Positions 52,582 through 61,697 of a stretch of 64,000 nucleotides of DNA are shown piece by piece. Position 1 is the stretch's first letter; each line of letters opens with the position of its first letter. Where the stretch lies: contig SVIG01000004.1 in NCBI GenBank assembly GCA_015071005.1, positions 124,001 through 188,000 on the forward strand, read 5' to 3'. The notes beneath the pieces are model-generated. The model saw only the letters and a list, made by a program, of their open reading frames with translations. It made no database searches and was not told the origin of the DNA. Origin of the DNA: Clostridiales bacterium. GTDB lineage: Bacteria; Bacillota; Clostridia; Christensenellales; Borkfalkiaceae. The translations under genes were made by a program, and so were the position numbers.

Positions 52582-53957
52582 GTTATATCAAAGAAAACTT
52601 TTTATTGACGAATAAGACGGCGGAAAAACTGTATTTTGGGTACGCAAAGGATATGCCCATTTTCGATTACCATTGTCATTTGCCTGAAAAGCAAATTTTG
52701 GAAAACAAGCCTTTTGACGACGTATTCCAAATTTGGCTCGCGGGCGACCACTACAAGTGGCGTTTGATGCGTAATTTCGGCGTGGATGAAGAGTATATCA
52801 CGGGAAGTAAGTCGAATAAGGAAAAATTCTTCGCTTACTGCAAAACGCTCGGTACGGCGTTTGGAAACCCTCTCTATCATTGGTCGCAGGTGGAATTGAA
52901 AGAGTTCTTTAACTGCGAAATTGAAATCAACGAAGAAAATGCGGAATTGATTTGGAATTGGTGCAACGATTATATCAAGCTTAACGGAATCACTCCCCAA
53001 AGCTTGATCGAGCAATCGAACGTTACCCATCTTTTCACGACGAACGAAATTTTCGACGATTTGTCCACCTTCCCTGCAATCGAAAAGAAGGGGTACAAAT
53101 TCAAGGTAATCCCTGCTTTCCGCGCGGATAAAATTATGAATATTGAAGCGGCGCAGTACAACGATTTTATCGCAAAGCTCGGCGATGTAGCCGATTTGGA
53201 CGTTTTGGAAGCAAAGATCGAGGCGCGCTTGCAGGAATTTATCAAAGTCGGCACGACGGCGGCGGACGTTGCGCTCCAAAGCGTATATCCCGTGGCGGAA
53301 AAAGCGGACGCGGCGAAGGTGTTTGCAAAACGCAGAACAGGCGAAAACGTGAGCGAAGGGGAGAGCGAAATTTTCAAAGGCTATCTCACCTATTTCCTTT
53401 TCAAGCTCTACGCCAAATACAATATCGCGACGGAATTGCATATCGGCGCAATGCGCAATAACAATACGGCAATGCTGAATAAGCTCGGCTTGGACACGGG
53501 ATACGACAGCATCGCGGAAGACAATTCCATCAAGTATATGTCCCGCTTGTTTGATAGACTTAACGAAGAAAATTCGTTGCCCAAGACGATCGTCTTTAAC
53601 TTGAATCCCAAGATGAACGCGGAAATTATGACCCTTATCGGTTGTTTCCAATCGAGCGAAGCAAGAGGCAAGATTCAGTACGGTCCGGCTTGGTGGTTCT
53701 TGGATAACAAGGTGGGTATGGAAAAGCACTTGGAAGACTTGACGGCGACGGGGCACATCGGCGCGTTCGTGGGTATGCTGACGGACAGCCGTTCGCTTTT
53801 GTCCTATCCTCGTCATCATTATTTCCGTCGTATTCTTTGCAATTATTTCGGCGGTATGATGGAAAGAGGGGAAATGACCCAAGATGAAAAGCTGGTCGGC
53901 GAAGTGATTAAAGACGTTTGCTACCGCAACGCGATTGCTTATTTGAATATGAAATAA
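52578..53957 (+). CDS. uxaC: uronate isomerase
   Basis: 459 residues. N-terminal metal motif FDYHCHLPEKQI, Leu-Arg region AMRNNNTAM, and C-terminal GMLTDSRSLLSYPRHHYFRR. Isomerises galacturonate to tagaturonate and glucuronate to fructuronate. The operon lacks a fructuronate reductase/mannonate dehydratase pair, so galacturonate is the main substrate expected. Confidence 0.95.
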   Translation: MSYIKENFLLTNKTAEKLYFGYAKDMPIFDYHCHLPEKQILENKPFDDVFQIWLAGDHYKWRLMRNFGVDEEYITGSKSNKEKFFAYCKTLGTAFGNPLYHWSQVELKEFFNCEIEINEENAELIWNWCNDYIKLNGITPQSLIEQSNVTHLFTTNEIFDDLSTFPAIEKKGYKFKVIPAFRADKIMNIEAAQYNDFIAKLGDVADLDVLEAKIEARLQEFIKVGTTAADVALQSVYPVAEKADAAKVFAKRRTGENVSEGESEIFKGYLTYFLFKLYAKYNIATELHIGAMRNNNTAMLNKLGLDTGYDSIAEDNSIKYMSRLFDRLNEENSLPKTIVFNLNPKMNAEIMTLIGCFQSSEARGKIQYGPAWWFLDNKVGMEKHLEDLTATGHIGAFVGMLTDSRSLLSYPRHHYFRRILCNYFGGMMERGEMTQDEKLVGEVIKDVCYRNAIAYLNMK

Positions 53958-53958
53958 G

Positions 53959-53978
53959 CCTACCGTGTACGAGTTGAA
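53959..53978 (+). repeat. dispersed motif copy 12, in the uxaC-eda gap
   Basis: CCTACCGTGTACGAGTTGAA, 1 base after the uxaC stop and 7 bases before the eda ribosome binding site region. Confidence 0.75.
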
Positions 53979-53999
53979 TGAGAAAAAGGAGTAAATATT

Positions 54000-54551
54000 A
54001 TGGAAAAATGTATCCCCGTAGTCGTCATTAAAGAGCTTTCTGAAACGGACAAGATCTTGACGGCATTGAAAAAGCATGGAATCAACACGGCGGAAATCAC
54101 CTTCCGTACGGCATGTGCGGCGGAAGCGATTGCATACGCCTGCAAAAACTATCCCGATATGAGCATTGGCGCAGGTACGGTTATCAACGCAGAGCAATGC
54201 GAAGCGGCGCTCAAAGCAGGCGCGCAGTTTATCGTATCGCCCGGGCTCTCTGTCGCCGTTGCGAAGATTTGTAACGAACGCGGCGTGCCGTATTATCCCG
54301 GCTGTGTGACGCCCACGGAAATTATGGCGGCGTTGGAGCTCGGGATTACGACGGTCAAGTTCTTCCCCGCAAACGTTTACGGCGGCTTGAAGGCGATGAA
54401 AGCCCTTTCCGCGCCCTTCCCCCAAGTGAAGTTTATCCCGACGGGCGGCGTGGATAGAAACAATATCGATGAGTTTTTGGCGTGGGATAAAATTGCCGCG
54501 ATTGGCGGTTCGTTCTTTGTAAAAGAAGCTTTGGAAAAATATGGAGCGTAA
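54000..54551 (+). CDS. eda: 2-keto-3-deoxy-6-phosphogluconate aldolase
   Basis: 183 residues, slightly short for Eda. Class I aldolase with AEITFRTACA, the IGAGTVINAEQCEAAL strand, Schiff-base Lys in TTVKFFPANVYGG, and PTGGV. Cleaves KDPG to pyruvate and glyceraldehyde-3-phosphate. AAGGAG 7 bases upstream. The next gene overlaps by 11 bases. Confidence 0.93.
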   Translation: MEKCIPVVVIKELSETDKILTALKKHGINTAEITFRTACAAEAIAYACKNYPDMSIGAGTVINAEQCEAALKAGAQFIVSPGLSVAVAKICNERGVPYYPGCVTPTEIMAALELGITTVKFFPANVYGGLKAMKALSAPFPQVKFIPTGGVDRNNIDEFLAWDKIAAIGGSFFVKEALEKYGA

Positions 54552-55506
54552 AATTATATGGCGAGAAGTGCGCGGCTACTTTTTTATGCTTGTCGCGTGC
54601 TGTGCGTATGCATGCAGTACTAGTTTGTTTTTAGCGCCGAATTCCATTGTTGCAGGCGGTATCAGCGGTCTTTCCGTTATGCTCAATATCTTGAACGGAA
54701 AACTGAAAATCGGTATGATGGTCATTCTTTTGAATATTCCGATTTTGTTGCTTGGATTGCGCTTGCAAGGCTGGAAATTTATTTTTCGGTGTTTGGTCAC
54801 GATTGTCGCACTTGGCGTTGTCACCGATTTGTTTGCATATATCAAGCCGATCACCGATAATCCGCTTTTGGCGAGCTTGTACGGCGGCGTGTGCCAAGGT
54901 ATAGGAATAGGGTTGTTTGTAAAATACGAGTTTTCAAGCGGCGGTACGGAGCTCTTGGGCAGGGTGGTTGCTCGAATGACTCCCGTATTAAAAATCCCCG
55001 TATGCGTGGGGATTTTGGATGCGATAATCGTGGTTTTGGGCGCGATCGTGACAGAGTCGCCCGATAATATGCTTTATGCGCTGATTGTCATTTTCGCGAG
55101 TACAAAGGTTTCGGAAGTGGTGCTTACGGGTTTGGAAAAATCCAAGCTTTGCTTCATCATTACGGACAAGGGCTGCGAGATATCCGATTTGCTCGTACAT
55201 AAGAGTCCGCGCGGCGTGACGATGCTGCAAGGGCAAGGCATGTACACGAATAAAGGGCACGATGTCTTGCTTACGTGTGTAAAAAACCGTCAGCTTACCC
55301 AGCTCAAACAATTGGTAAATAGCGTCGATCCTACGGCGTTTATGATTATTAACGAGTCCTTTGAAGTACGCGGAAAAGGGTTTCAATCCTTGCAAGCGGA
55401 CGTGGATGCGGTGATCACCAAAAAACAAAAAACTGTAATCGAGAGCGATACAGCGAAGGAAATTGCCTGCGCCAAGTCGCCTTCTACTGAAAATCAAAAA
55501 GATTGA
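54541..55506 (+). CDS. YitT-family membrane protein (DUF161/DUF2179)
   Basis: 321 residues. Five to six TM segments (LFLAPNSIVAGGISGLSVML, KYEFSSGGTELLGRVV) followed by a DUF2179 cytoplasmic domain (ITDKGCEISDLLVHKSPRGVTML). Transport function of the family is unproven. It sits inside the hexuronate operon between eda and kdgK, where an uptake protein would be expected, and no other uronate transporter is visible. Confidence 0.88.
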   Translation: MERKIIWREVRGYFFMLVACCAYACSTSLFLAPNSIVAGGISGLSVMLNILNGKLKIGMMVILLNIPILLLGLRLQGWKFIFRCLVTIVALGVVTDLFAYIKPITDNPLLASLYGGVCQGIGIGLFVKYEFSSGGTELLGRVVARMTPVLKIPVCVGILDAIIVVLGAIVTESPDNMLYALIVIFASTKVSEVVLTGLEKSKLCFIITDKGCEISDLLVHKSPRGVTMLQGQGMYTNKGHDVLLTCVKNRQLTQLKQLVNSVDPTAFMIINESFEVRGKGFQSLQADVDAVITKKQKTVIESDTAKEIACAKSPSTENQKD

Positions 55507-55524
55507 ATAAGGAGTAAAATTATC

Positions 55525-56547
55525 ATGAAAAAGGTAGTAACTTTTGGCGAATTGATGTTAAGACTTGCCCCCGAAGGGTATTTGCGTTTCGTGCAGAGCG
55601 ATAAGTATCAAGCGACGTTTGGCGGTGCGGAAGCGAACGTAGCGGTGTCGCTTGCGAACTATGGTGTGGACGCGGCGTTCGTGTCCAAGCTCCCGACTCA
55701 TGAAATCGGGCAATCGGCTGTCAACTCGCTGAGAAAGTTTGGCGTAGACACGTCGAAAATCGTTCGTGGCGGCGAAAGAGTGGGCATTTACTATTGCGAA
55801 AAGGGTGCGAGTCAACGTCCGAGCAAGGTCATTTACGACCGCGCGTATAGCTCGATCGCGATGGCGAAAAAGGAAGACTTTGATTGGTCGAGTATTTTAG
55901 AAGGAGTGGAATGGTTCCATTTCACGGGCATTACGCCGGCTTTGGGCGACAACGTTGCGGAAATTTGCGTGGAAGCGTTGAAGGAAGCGAAAAAGCGCGG
56001 TATCACCGTTTCTTGCGATCTTAATTTCCGTAAAAAGCTTTGGTCGAAGGAAAAGGCAGGGCAAGTCATGGGCGAGCTTTGCAAGTACGTTGATTACTGC
56101 ATCGCAAACGAAGAAGACGCGAAGGACGTATTCGGTATTGAGGCGGACAACACGGATATCTACGGCGGTAAGCTGGATAGAGAAGGCTACATTTCCGTTG
56201 CGAAGAAATTGACGGAAAAATTCGGGTTCAAGGGCGTAGCGATTACGCTTCGTGAGAGCAAGAGCGCAAACGACAACGATTGGTCGGGCATGCTCTACAC
56301 GGACGGCGAAGCGCATTTCTCGAAGAAATATTCTATGCACATCGTAGACCGCGTGGGTGGCGGCGATTCCTTTGGCGGCGGCTTGATTTATTCCCTTTTG
56401 AACGGGTACAGCGCGCAGGGTGCGATTGAGTTTGCCGTAGCGGCGAGCTGCTTGAAGCATTCGATTGAAGGGGACTACAATATGGTTTCCGTTGCGGAAG
56501 TGCAAAACTTGGCAGGCGGCGACGCAAGCGGCCGAGTACAAAGATAA
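55525..56547 (+). CDS. kdgK: 2-keto-3-deoxygluconate kinase
   Basis: 340 residues, PfkB/ribokinase family. FGGAEANVAVSLANYGV near the N-terminus and the catalytic DRVGGGDSFGGGLIYSLL (GGGD in place of GAGD) near residue 275. Phosphorylates KDG to KDPG for Eda. Last gene of the operon; AAGGAG upstream and a strong terminator after. Confidence 0.9.
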   Translation: MKKVVTFGELMLRLAPEGYLRFVQSDKYQATFGGAEANVAVSLANYGVDAAFVSKLPTHEIGQSAVNSLRKFGVDTSKIVRGGERVGIYYCEKGASQRPSKVIYDRAYSSIAMAKKEDFDWSSILEGVEWFHFTGITPALGDNVAEICVEALKEAKKRGITVSCDLNFRKKLWSKEKAGQVMGELCKYVDYCIANEEDAKDVFGIEADNTDIYGGKLDREGYISVAKKLTEKFGFKGVAITLRESKSANDNDWSGMLYTDGEAHFSKKYSMHIVDRVGGGDSFGGGLIYSLLNGYSAQGAIEFAVAASCLKHSIEGDYNMVSVAEVQNLAGGDASGRVQR

Positions 56548-56562
56548 GCTTTATGGAAGAGC

Positions 56563-56597
56563 AAATCGCGGACGAAAATTTCGTCCGCGATTTTTTG
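56563..56597 (+). terminator. terminator of the uxa operon
   Basis: Perfect 13-bp stem AAATCGCGGACGA/TCGTCCGCGATTT and T run. Confidence 0.92.
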
Positions 56598-56609
56598 CAT
56601 AGTTTTCTA

Positions 56610-56637
56610 TTGACAATACTAAAAAATATGTTATAAT
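56610..56637 (+). promoter_or_regulatory. promoter of the flavin reductase gene
   Basis: TTGACA, 16 bases, TATAAT. Confidence 0.82.
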
Positions 56638-56657
56638 CAAAAAAAGGAGCAGAAATT

Positions 56658-57221
56658 ATGAGAAAAAATTTGAAAGCGAAAGCGTATATGTATCCGTTGC
56701 CTGTGCTTATTGTCGGCACGTACGACGAAAATGGTGTACCAGATGCGATGAATGCTGCGTGGGGTACGATTTGTGATACGGCGCAAGTTGCACTCGTGTT
56801 AAGCGCAAGCCATAAAACGGTGAAAAACCTTTTGAAAACGCAGGCGTTTACGGTCGGGGTTGCCGATGCAAGCAACGTTGTTGCCGCTGATTTTGTCGGT
56901 GTGGTTTCGGCGAATACTATGCCCGATAAGCTTGAAAAAACGGGTTGGCACCTTCAAAAAAGCGAATTCGTCAACGCGCCGATTATTCAAGAGCTGCCGC
57001 TTGTGTTAGAATGTAAGCTCGTCAGCTACGATACCGATACGGAAATTTGTATTGGCGAGGTAGTAAACGTAAGCGTGGACGAAAAAATCTTGGACGAAAA
57101 GGGGAAGGTGGATTTGACACGGTTTGATCCCATTTGCTACGATTGTAGCGGACATGGGTACTACAAATTGGGCGAGAAGGTCGGTAATGCCTTTTCCGAC
57201 GGAAAGAAGCTGAACGTATAA
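56658..57221 (+). CDS. flavin reductase-like (DIM6/NTAB) flavoprotein
   Basis: 187 residues, split-barrel FMN fold. YPLPVLIVGTYDENGVPDAMNAAWG is the family N-terminus; TVGVADASNVVAADFVGVVS is the flavin-contact segment. Probably an FMN-binding reductase serving an unknown partner. AAAAAGGAG 8 bases upstream. Confidence 0.85.
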   Translation: MRKNLKAKAYMYPLPVLIVGTYDENGVPDAMNAAWGTICDTAQVALVLSASHKTVKNLLKTQAFTVGVADASNVVAADFVGVVSANTMPDKLEKTGWHLQKSEFVNAPIIQELPLVLECKLVSYDTDTEICIGEVVNVSVDEKILDEKGKVDLTRFDPICYDCSGHGYYKLGEKVGNAFSDGKKLNV

Positions 57222-57254
57222 TCTAAAACGCGTACCGATTTTTGCAAAAACAAA

Positions 57255-57273
57255 GGGGCAGGTACGAGATGAA
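57255..57273 (+). repeat. dispersed motif copy 13
   Basis: GGGGCAGGTACGAGATGAA, between the flavin reductase stop and a 13-bp hairpin (57278-57305, GGCGCAC...GTGCGCC) that lacks a T run. Confidence 0.7.
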
Positions 57274-57345
57274 AGACAAAAAGAAGGGCGCACTTTATCG
57301 TGATAAGGTGCGCCATATTTATGATTTAGCCGTATTTTTTTGAGC

Positions 57346-58230
57346 TTATACAAGTGTTTTTATGCTCTCGATATCGACTGTCGTCGTGCCGTAGTCACTA
57401 AAATCAAACGCATATTCCATAATAGGCGTTCCGTCGATAGAGGTTTGGAAGCTAAAAAGCATTTTGGCAGAGATCGAGATCACTTTTCCGTCTTGGAATT
57501 TCATAACAACGCTTTCGTAGTGCAAAGTACCGAATGCCGCGCTCTCGCAGTGCATTTCGCTTGCTTCATAGCATTGTGTTTCCTCGTTGAAGGCAAACTC
57601 CGTATATTTATCCGTCAAGGGCATCAGCGCCAAAAATACTTGTCCGTTATAGCCAAAATCGTAGTTTTCTTCTTTTTTCCAATTTGCCCACGTGGAGCGT
57701 TTTCTATACGCCGTATAGCAATCGCCTATATCTTCGTAATACGATTCGAGGCTGTTCGTTTCGGAAAACTCCATGTATTCGTAGCTCTTGTCGTTTTCCA
57801 CCATGATTTTCATAGGGATTGCCAGATTTTGCGGATCTACAATACGACCGTTCAGCGTCACGTTGTTTAAGAGGGCAGGGTCAAAGGAAGCGATCCAGCC
57901 TTGTTGTGAAACTTGATGGTTAGGTACGTACGGAATAGGCTCGGTTTTCTTGTGTTTGCACACCTCGCAGGTGAACGTTCTAACGCCAGGCGCTTGTGAG
58001 GTAGGATATTCGGTGATAACACCGTCATCCCAACTGTGCTTTGCTTTGTCAGTGGTTTTATCGCAACCTTCATCCGTGCATGCGTGCCAATGATGGGTAT
58101 CGTTTTTCGACCATGCAACGTCATATTCGTGTTCTCGTTCAGTAGGCGTTTCCCTGTCGCAACTTGCGAGGGTTGCGCTAATAGAAAAACAAGCACATAC
58201 CGCCAATAAAAGAGAAAGGATTTTTTTCAT
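57346..58230 (-). CDS. lipoprotein with Cys/His-rich repeat, unknown function
   Basis: 294 residues. Lipobox LASC after MKKILSLLLAVCACFSISA; start at 58230 has GGAGG 6 bases upstream. Residues about 40-105 hold the H-W-H-A-C/C..C motif pair (THHWHACTDEGCDK, FTCEVCKHKK), similar in kind to the repeats of the phosphoesterase lipoprotein at 34.9 kb. The rest is a beta-rich domain of LolA-like feel, unassigned. Own promoter (TTGTAA, 17, TATAAT on the minus strand at 58263-58291). Confidence 0.75.
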   Translation of the reverse strand: MKKILSLLLAVCACFSISATLASCDRETPTEREHEYDVAWSKNDTHHWHACTDEGCDKTTDKAKHSWDDGVITEYPTSQAPGVRTFTCEVCKHKKTEPIPYVPNHQVSQQGWIASFDPALLNNVTLNGRIVDPQNLAIPMKIMVENDKSYEYMEFSETNSLESYYEDIGDCYTAYRKRSTWANWKKEENYDFGYNGQVFLALMPLTDKYTEFAFNEETQCYEASEMHCESAAFGTLHYESVVMKFQDGKVISISAKMLFSFQTSIDGTPIMEYAFDFSDYGTTTVDIESIKTLV

Positions 58231-58358
58231 AAAACACCTCCGTATCATTGCTAGGTATAGGTATTATAACACATGAAAGAGAGGATTACAAGACCTTTTT
58301 GTGTATTCGTTAATAAAATTTTGTGAAAATTCTAAGGAAAAGTAACGTTTTGAAAAAG

Positions 58359-58387
58359 AAAAGCCGCCCCTTATAGGGGCGGCTTTT
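58359..58387 (-). terminator. terminator of nadE
   Basis: Perfect 12-bp stem AAAAGCCGCCCC/GGGGCGGCTTTT; on the minus strand it follows nadE directly. Confidence 0.88.
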
Positions 58388-58398
58388 AGGCTTTTGTT

Positions 58399-59136
58399 TT
58401 ATTCGGGACTGTATTCGTAGCAAGGGATCGGTTTGAGCTTAAATTCGTTCAAGACGTGCAAGCGGTCGATTTTTGCTTTCTTTTCCTCGTCCTCGCATAC
58501 GCCCGTGCGAATATATTGATCGAGCATTGCGTAGGTGAAGCCGAGATTATCTTCGTCCGTGCGGTCGGTGAGTCCGTCCGACGGCACCTTATCTACGAGA
58601 TTTTCAGGCAGCTCTAAATATTTCCCAATCGCTTTTACTTCTTGCACGGTCAGCTTGCCAAGCGGCGAAAAATCGCCAGCGGCGTCGCCGTAGCGCGTGG
58701 AATACCCTACCCAATCCTCTGAAAGATTGCAGGTATTCGCCACCCGCCCGTTCATCGATTGCGAGAGGGCGTAAAGGGTGGACATACGAATGCGCGGGGG
58801 GAGATTGATAATTGTTTGTCGGCTGATTTCCACACCCGACGTTTTTAACGATTCAAGCACGCCATCCACCGCTTTTTTGATATTGCAAACGTAATAGGGG
58901 ATACCCAGGTGCGCGACGAGTTGTTTGGAGCAGTCAATATCTGCCTGCTCACCGTTGGGCATCAAAACGCCGATCACCCGTTCTTTGCCGAGTGCTTTTA
59001 CGCACAGCGCCGCGACGATGGAAGAATCCTTACCGCCCGAAATCCCGATGACCGCGTTGCAGCCCTTTCCGTTCTTTTCAAACCAATCTTGGATCCATTG
59101 AACTGCCTCGTTCGTTGTTTTTTCTACGTTGAACAT
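58399..59136 (-). CDS. nadE: NH3-dependent NAD+ synthetase
   Basis: 245 residues without a glutaminase domain. PP-loop GISGGKDSSIVAALC and CNLSEDWVGYSTRYGDAAGDFSP are diagnostic. Uses ammonia to amidate deamido-NAD. It begins 2 bases after the stop of glnN, so glutamine synthetase and NAD synthetase are cotranscribed, which ties the last NAD step to nitrogen metabolism. Confidence 0.95.
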   Translation of the reverse strand: MFNVEKTTNEAVQWIQDWFEKNGKGCNAVIGISGGKDSSIVAALCVKALGKERVIGVLMPNGEQADIDCSKQLVAHLGIPYYVCNIKKAVDGVLESLKTSGVEISRQTIINLPPRIRMSTLYALSQSMNGRVANTCNLSEDWVGYSTRYGDAAGDFSPLGKLTVQEVKAIGKYLELPENLVDKVPSDGLTDRTDEDNLGFTYAMLDQYIRTGVCEDEEKKAKIDRLHVLNEFKLKPIPCYEYSPE

Positions 59137-59138
59137 AT

Positions 59139-61232
59139 TTACACCTCAAAGAGCAAATCGCCGTAGGTCGGAATCGGCCAATAGTCGGCGGAAACGAGAT
59201 TTTCAAGTGCGTCTACGTCCTTGCGAAGCAAGGTCATCGCAGGCAAAACGTTCGTCTTGTACGCAATCGAGCGCTTTTCCGCGTCCTTTTCTTTTTCGGC
59301 GGCTTGAATAGAGTTTTCCAAATATTTGAGCATATTATACGCGCTTGCCGTCAAAGCGGAAATGTCCGTCAAAATTTCCGTTTCATAGGTGCAATCCAAC
59401 GTTTTGCAAACGGCAGTCTTTGCCAAAATCGTATTCGAAAGGACTTGGCTATACTCACTCACCGCAGGCAAGATTTCCTTCTTTGCCATATCGACCATTG
59501 TTTTTGCTTCGATGTTGACGAGATTGCAGTAGTTGTTGAGCTGAATTTCAAGACGCGAACGCATTTCACGCTCGGTGTATACCTTATGCGCCGTGAAAAG
59601 GGCTACGTTCTTTTCGTCGGTGAAATGGGGGAGAGCGTCGGGGGTTGTTCTGTAATGGGACAAGCCGCGTTTTTCCGCTTCCAAAATCCATTTATCGTCG
59701 TAGCCGTTGCCGTTAAAGATAATGCGTTTATGCGCCGCAATCACGCGCTTAATCAAATCGTGCAGCGCCGCTTCGAAGTTTTCCACGCCTTCCAATTCGT
59801 CGGCAAACTGCTTTAAGCTATCCGCTACCGCAGTGTTAAGCGCCGTATTCGCGCCCGAAACGGACGCACTCGCGCCGAGCATACGGAATTCGAACTTGTT
59901 GCCCGTGAACGCGAAGGGGGAAGTACGGTTTCTATCCGTAGTATCCTTGGGGAATTTGGGGAGCGTATGCACGCCGACGCGCAAAAGCTCCTTTTCCTTT
60001 GCTTCATGATGAGGCTGATCCTTTTCAATGCTTTCTAAAATTTCCGTCAGCTCGTTGCCAAGGAATACGGAAACAACCGCAGGAGGCGCTTCGGTTGCGC
60101 CCAAGCGGTGGTCGTTGCCTGCCGAAGCCACCGAAATGCGCAAAAGATCCTGATACTCGTCCACCGCTTTGAGAACTGCGCAAAGGAAGAGCAAAAACTG
60201 CGCGTTTTCGCCCGGCGTGTCGCCCGGTTCAAGCAGGTTTACGCCCGTATTCGTCGAAATCGACCAGTTGTTATGCTTGCCGCTACCGCTTACTCCCTTG
60301 AAAGGCTTTTCGTGCAAAATACATACTAAACCGTGTTTTTTGGCAACCTTTTGCATGATTTCCATCGTGAGCTGGTTGTGGTCGGCGGCGATGTTTGCCG
60401 TAGTGAAGATGGGAGCAAGCTCATGCTGCGAGGGCGCGGCTTCGTTGTGCTCGGTCTTTGCGAAAACGCCGAGTTTCCAAAGCTCCTCGTTTAAGTCGTT
60501 CATATACGCCTGCACGCGCGGCTTGATAACGCCGTAATAATGCCCTTCAAGCTCTTGACCCTTGGGGGCTTCCGCGCCAAAAAGTGTACGTCCCGTATAA
60601 ACGAGATCCTTGCGGCGCTTGAAAATTTCTTTATCCACCAAGAAGTATTCCTGTTCAGGGCCGACCGTCGTTTTCACGGACGTCACGTCCTCATTGCCAA
60701 AGAGCTTCAAAATTCGAAGTGCTTGACGGTTGATCGCTTCCATAGAACGAAGAAGGGGAGTTTTTTGGTCGAGCGCGTCGCCGCCGTACGAGCAAAACGC
60801 CGTGGGAATACACAAAACGCCGTCCTTGATAAAGGCATAGGAAGTGGCGTCCCAAGCGGTGTAGCCGCGTGCTTCAAAGGTCGCGCGCAAACCGCCCGAA
60901 GGGAAGGACGAAGCGTCCGTTTCGCCCTTGATGAGCTCCTTGCCCGAAAATTCCATAATCGCTCTGCCGTCTTTATCGGGGGAGATGAAACTATCGTGTT
61001 TTTCAGCGGTGATACCCGTCATCGGTTGGAACCAATGGGTAAAATGGGTCGCGCCGAGAGAGATTGCCCAGTCTTTCATAGCCGAGGCAACCGCGTTTGC
61101 AACGGATAAATTCAGGCTTCTGCCGTCTTTAACCGTGCGTTTTAAGGTGTTGTAATCTTCTTCGGAGAGCATGGATTTCATGACTTTATCGTCAAAAACC
61201 ATCGAGCCGAAGTAATCGGAAACGAGTTTCAT
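59139..61232 (-). CDS. glnN: type III glutamine synthetase
   Basis: 697 residues, GSIII length. The N-terminus VSDYFGSMVFDDKVMKSML, GPEQEYFLVD, the ammonia-site EHNEAAPSQHELAPIF and NNWSISTNTGVNLLEPG are present. AAGGAG is 8 bases upstream. Transcription begins at a TTGACA/TATAAT promoter and runs at once through a terminator-like hairpin, so the gene is probably controlled by attenuation. nadE follows. Confidence 0.96.
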   Translation of the reverse strand: MKLVSDYFGSMVFDDKVMKSMLSEEDYNTLKRTVKDGRSLNLSVANAVASAMKDWAISLGATHFTHWFQPMTGITAEKHDSFISPDKDGRAIMEFSGKELIKGETDASSFPSGGLRATFEARGYTAWDATSYAFIKDGVLCIPTAFCSYGGDALDQKTPLLRSMEAINRQALRILKLFGNEDVTSVKTTVGPEQEYFLVDKEIFKRRKDLVYTGRTLFGAEAPKGQELEGHYYGVIKPRVQAYMNDLNEELWKLGVFAKTEHNEAAPSQHELAPIFTTANIAADHNQLTMEIMQKVAKKHGLVCILHEKPFKGVSGSGKHNNWSISTNTGVNLLEPGDTPGENAQFLLFLCAVLKAVDEYQDLLRISVASAGNDHRLGATEAPPAVVSVFLGNELTEILESIEKDQPHHEAKEKELLRVGVHTLPKFPKDTTDRNRTSPFAFTGNKFEFRMLGASASVSGANTALNTAVADSLKQFADELEGVENFEAALHDLIKRVIAAHKRIIFNGNGYDDKWILEAEKRGLSHYRTTPDALPHFTDEKNVALFTAHKVYTEREMRSRLEIQLNNYCNLVNIEAKTMVDMAKKEILPAVSEYSQVLSNTILAKTAVCKTLDCTYETEILTDISALTASAYNMLKYLENSIQAAEKEKDAEKRSIAYKTNVLPAMTLLRKDVDALENLVSADYWPIPTYGDLLFEV

Positions 61233-61244
61233 CTATCTTAACTC

Positions 61245-61297
61245 CTTGTAAAAAAACGAAAAACGGCAAAGGCAAACTCTATGGCGCCTTTGCCGTT
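61245..61297 (-). promoter_or_regulatory. glnN leader attenuator hairpin
   Basis: On the minus strand AACGGCAAAGGC/GCCTTTGCCGTT (12 bp) is followed by TTTCGTTTTTTT, then the ribosome binding site. It begins at the predicted transcription start, so it is a terminator in the first 50 nt of the message. The -10 box is TATAAT at 61304-61309 and the -35 TTGACA at 61328-61333, spacing 18. Confidence 0.75.
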
Positions 61298-61405
61298 GTG
61301 GATATTATACATTATTTCTACGCTTTTTGTCAACGTTTTGAAAGGAATTTTTTAAGAAAAGAAGGGTTGAAGACATAAGCTCCCAGATTTAGGCGTTTGA
61401 ATCAT

Positions 61406-61606
61406 TCAAAACTCCAATCCAAAAAGTGAATTGGGACTTATATCGAATTTTTGATACAAAAGCAAAATACTGTCATATCCAGGCTTTTTCTTTCCTAAAA
61501 GCCATTGACTTACCGTAGTCTGATTTACTCCCAAAATATCCGCTAATTTTTGTTGGCTTAAATTATGTTCAAGCATAAGTTGTTTGATAACTTCAATATA
61601 AGGCAT
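61406..61606 (-). CDS. small XRE-family HTH repressor
   Basis: 66 residues, almost entirely an HTH of the Cro/C1 type (LSQQKLADILGVNQTTVSQWLLG). Divergent from the DUF2752/TM2 unit, with operator-like repeats between the two genes. Probably represses that unit and itself. Confidence 0.85.
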   Translation of the reverse strand: MPYIEVIKQLMLEHNLSQQKLADILGVNQTTVSQWLLGKKKPGYDSILLLYQKFDISPNSLFGLEF

Positions 61607-61627
61607 ACTTAAATTATATGCATTTTT

Positions 61628-61668
61628 AGGTCAAAAGTCTTGACATAGGTCAAAAGACCTGATATAAT
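61628..61668 (+). promoter_or_regulatory. promoter with paired AGGTCAAAAG operators
   Basis: TTGACA (61640), 17 bases, TATAAT (61663). AGGTCAAAAGTCTT overlaps the -35 box and the perfect palindrome AGGTC-AAAA-GACCT fills the spacer; together a likely operator for the divergent HTH protein. Confidence 0.82.
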
Positions 61669-61697
61669 ATGAATACTTGCACATAGAAGAAAGGGAA

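Noticed and set aside
52602-54425. 607-codon antisense ORF opposite uxaC and eda
   Set aside because: Shadow frame of two well-supported genes.
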